Of a DNA stretch of 5,910 bases, positions 5,871 through 5,910 are shown piece by piece (within the stretch, counting starts at the first letter, position 1; every line of letters starts with the position of its first letter). The position numbers were made by a program, and so were the translations under genes. The notes under the pieces are model-generated. The model made no database searches, was not told the DNA's origin, and was given only the letters and a program-made list of their open reading frames with translations. Source of the DNA: an uncultured Coriobacteriaceae bacterium (lineage in GTDB: Bacteria > Actinomycetota > Coriobacteriia > Coriobacteriales > Atopobiaceae); contig URWR01000108.1 in the NCBI GenBank assembly GCA_900551595.1, positions 1 to 5,910 on the forward strand, in the 5' to 3' direction.

Positions 5871-5910
5871 ATGAGCGCACCCACTATTGTCGCTATTGTA
5901 TCGACAACCC
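5871..5910 (+). CDS. Start of an unidentified gene (partial, runs off window)
   Basis: An open frame starts with ATG at 5871 and encodes MSAPTIVAIVSTT before the window ends. GAGAG (5861-5865) lies five bases before the ATG and could serve as ribosome site. The divergent arrangement from the hydrolase and the dense gene packing make a real start plausible, but 13 codons cannot prove it. The pattern TIVAI-S-T recalls the N-terminus of the tRNA-modifying GTPase MnmE (commonly TIxAIxTxxG). I give this as a faint resemblance only; any other protein is possible. Confidence 0.45.
   Translation, partial: MSAPTIVAIVSTT

Noticed and set aside
5884..5899. Tandem CTATTGT repeat
   Set aside because: It follows from the repeated codons for Ile-Val in the partial reading frame at 5871; only two copies.
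1..5910. CRISPR array, tRNA, rRNA, insertion sequence or phage genes
   Set aside because: No repeated spacer pattern, no cloverleaf-like segment, no transposase or integrase motif, and nearly all bases are in ordinary coding frames.

Overview
This window reads as ordinary chromosomal DNA from a Gram-positive bacterium. Base composition is near 50% GC by eye, Shine-Dalgarno sites of AAGGAG/GAGGAGG type precede several genes, and genes are densely packed. The protein types present (a heterodimeric ABC exporter, a NimA-like flavin-barrel protein, an HlyIII/PAQR membrane protein, a Firmicutes-type nicotinamidase relative) fit a host-associated anaerobe. A Coriobacteriia (Atopobium/Olsenella-like) origin is my guess from memory and cannot be shown here. 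I see no mobile element, CRISPR array, tRNA or rRNA, and no intergenic stretch longer than about 185 bases.

Layout. Positions 1-3053 carry two minus-strand genes for the two halves of a heterodimeric ABC exporter. They are read from 3053 leftward and overlap by 4 bases (ATGA). The first (1323-3053) is complete and has the catalytic-site changes of a 'degenerate' subunit. The second (1-1326) runs off the left edge after its Q-loop. A 183-base divergent region follows. Then come three plus-strand genes: a NimA-like FMN split-barrel protein (3237-3773), an HlyIII/PAQR family 7-TM protein (3788-4486) and a TVP38/TMEM64 (VTT-domain) membrane protein (4535-5266). Their gaps are 14 and 48 bases, so they may be one operon. 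A converging minus-strand cysteine hydrolase of the nicotinamidase/isochorismatase family (5287-5823) shares a 20-base gap with the third gene, and that gap holds a compact, probably bidirectional terminator. At the right edge a new plus-strand reading frame starts at 5871. A bulged inverted repeat lies between it and the hydrolase start.

How the genes may work together. The two ABC proteins almost certainly form one transporter of unknown substrate. The three plus-strand genes share no obvious pathway; a common theme of membrane or stress maintenance is only a guess. The hydrolase could serve NAD salvage as a nicotinamidase, but substrate cannot be fixed from the sequence. I did not find a convincing undescribed system. 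The most useful leads are the asymmetric ATP sites of the exporter and the hairpin at 5835-5868 that overlaps both flanking ribosome-binding regions.
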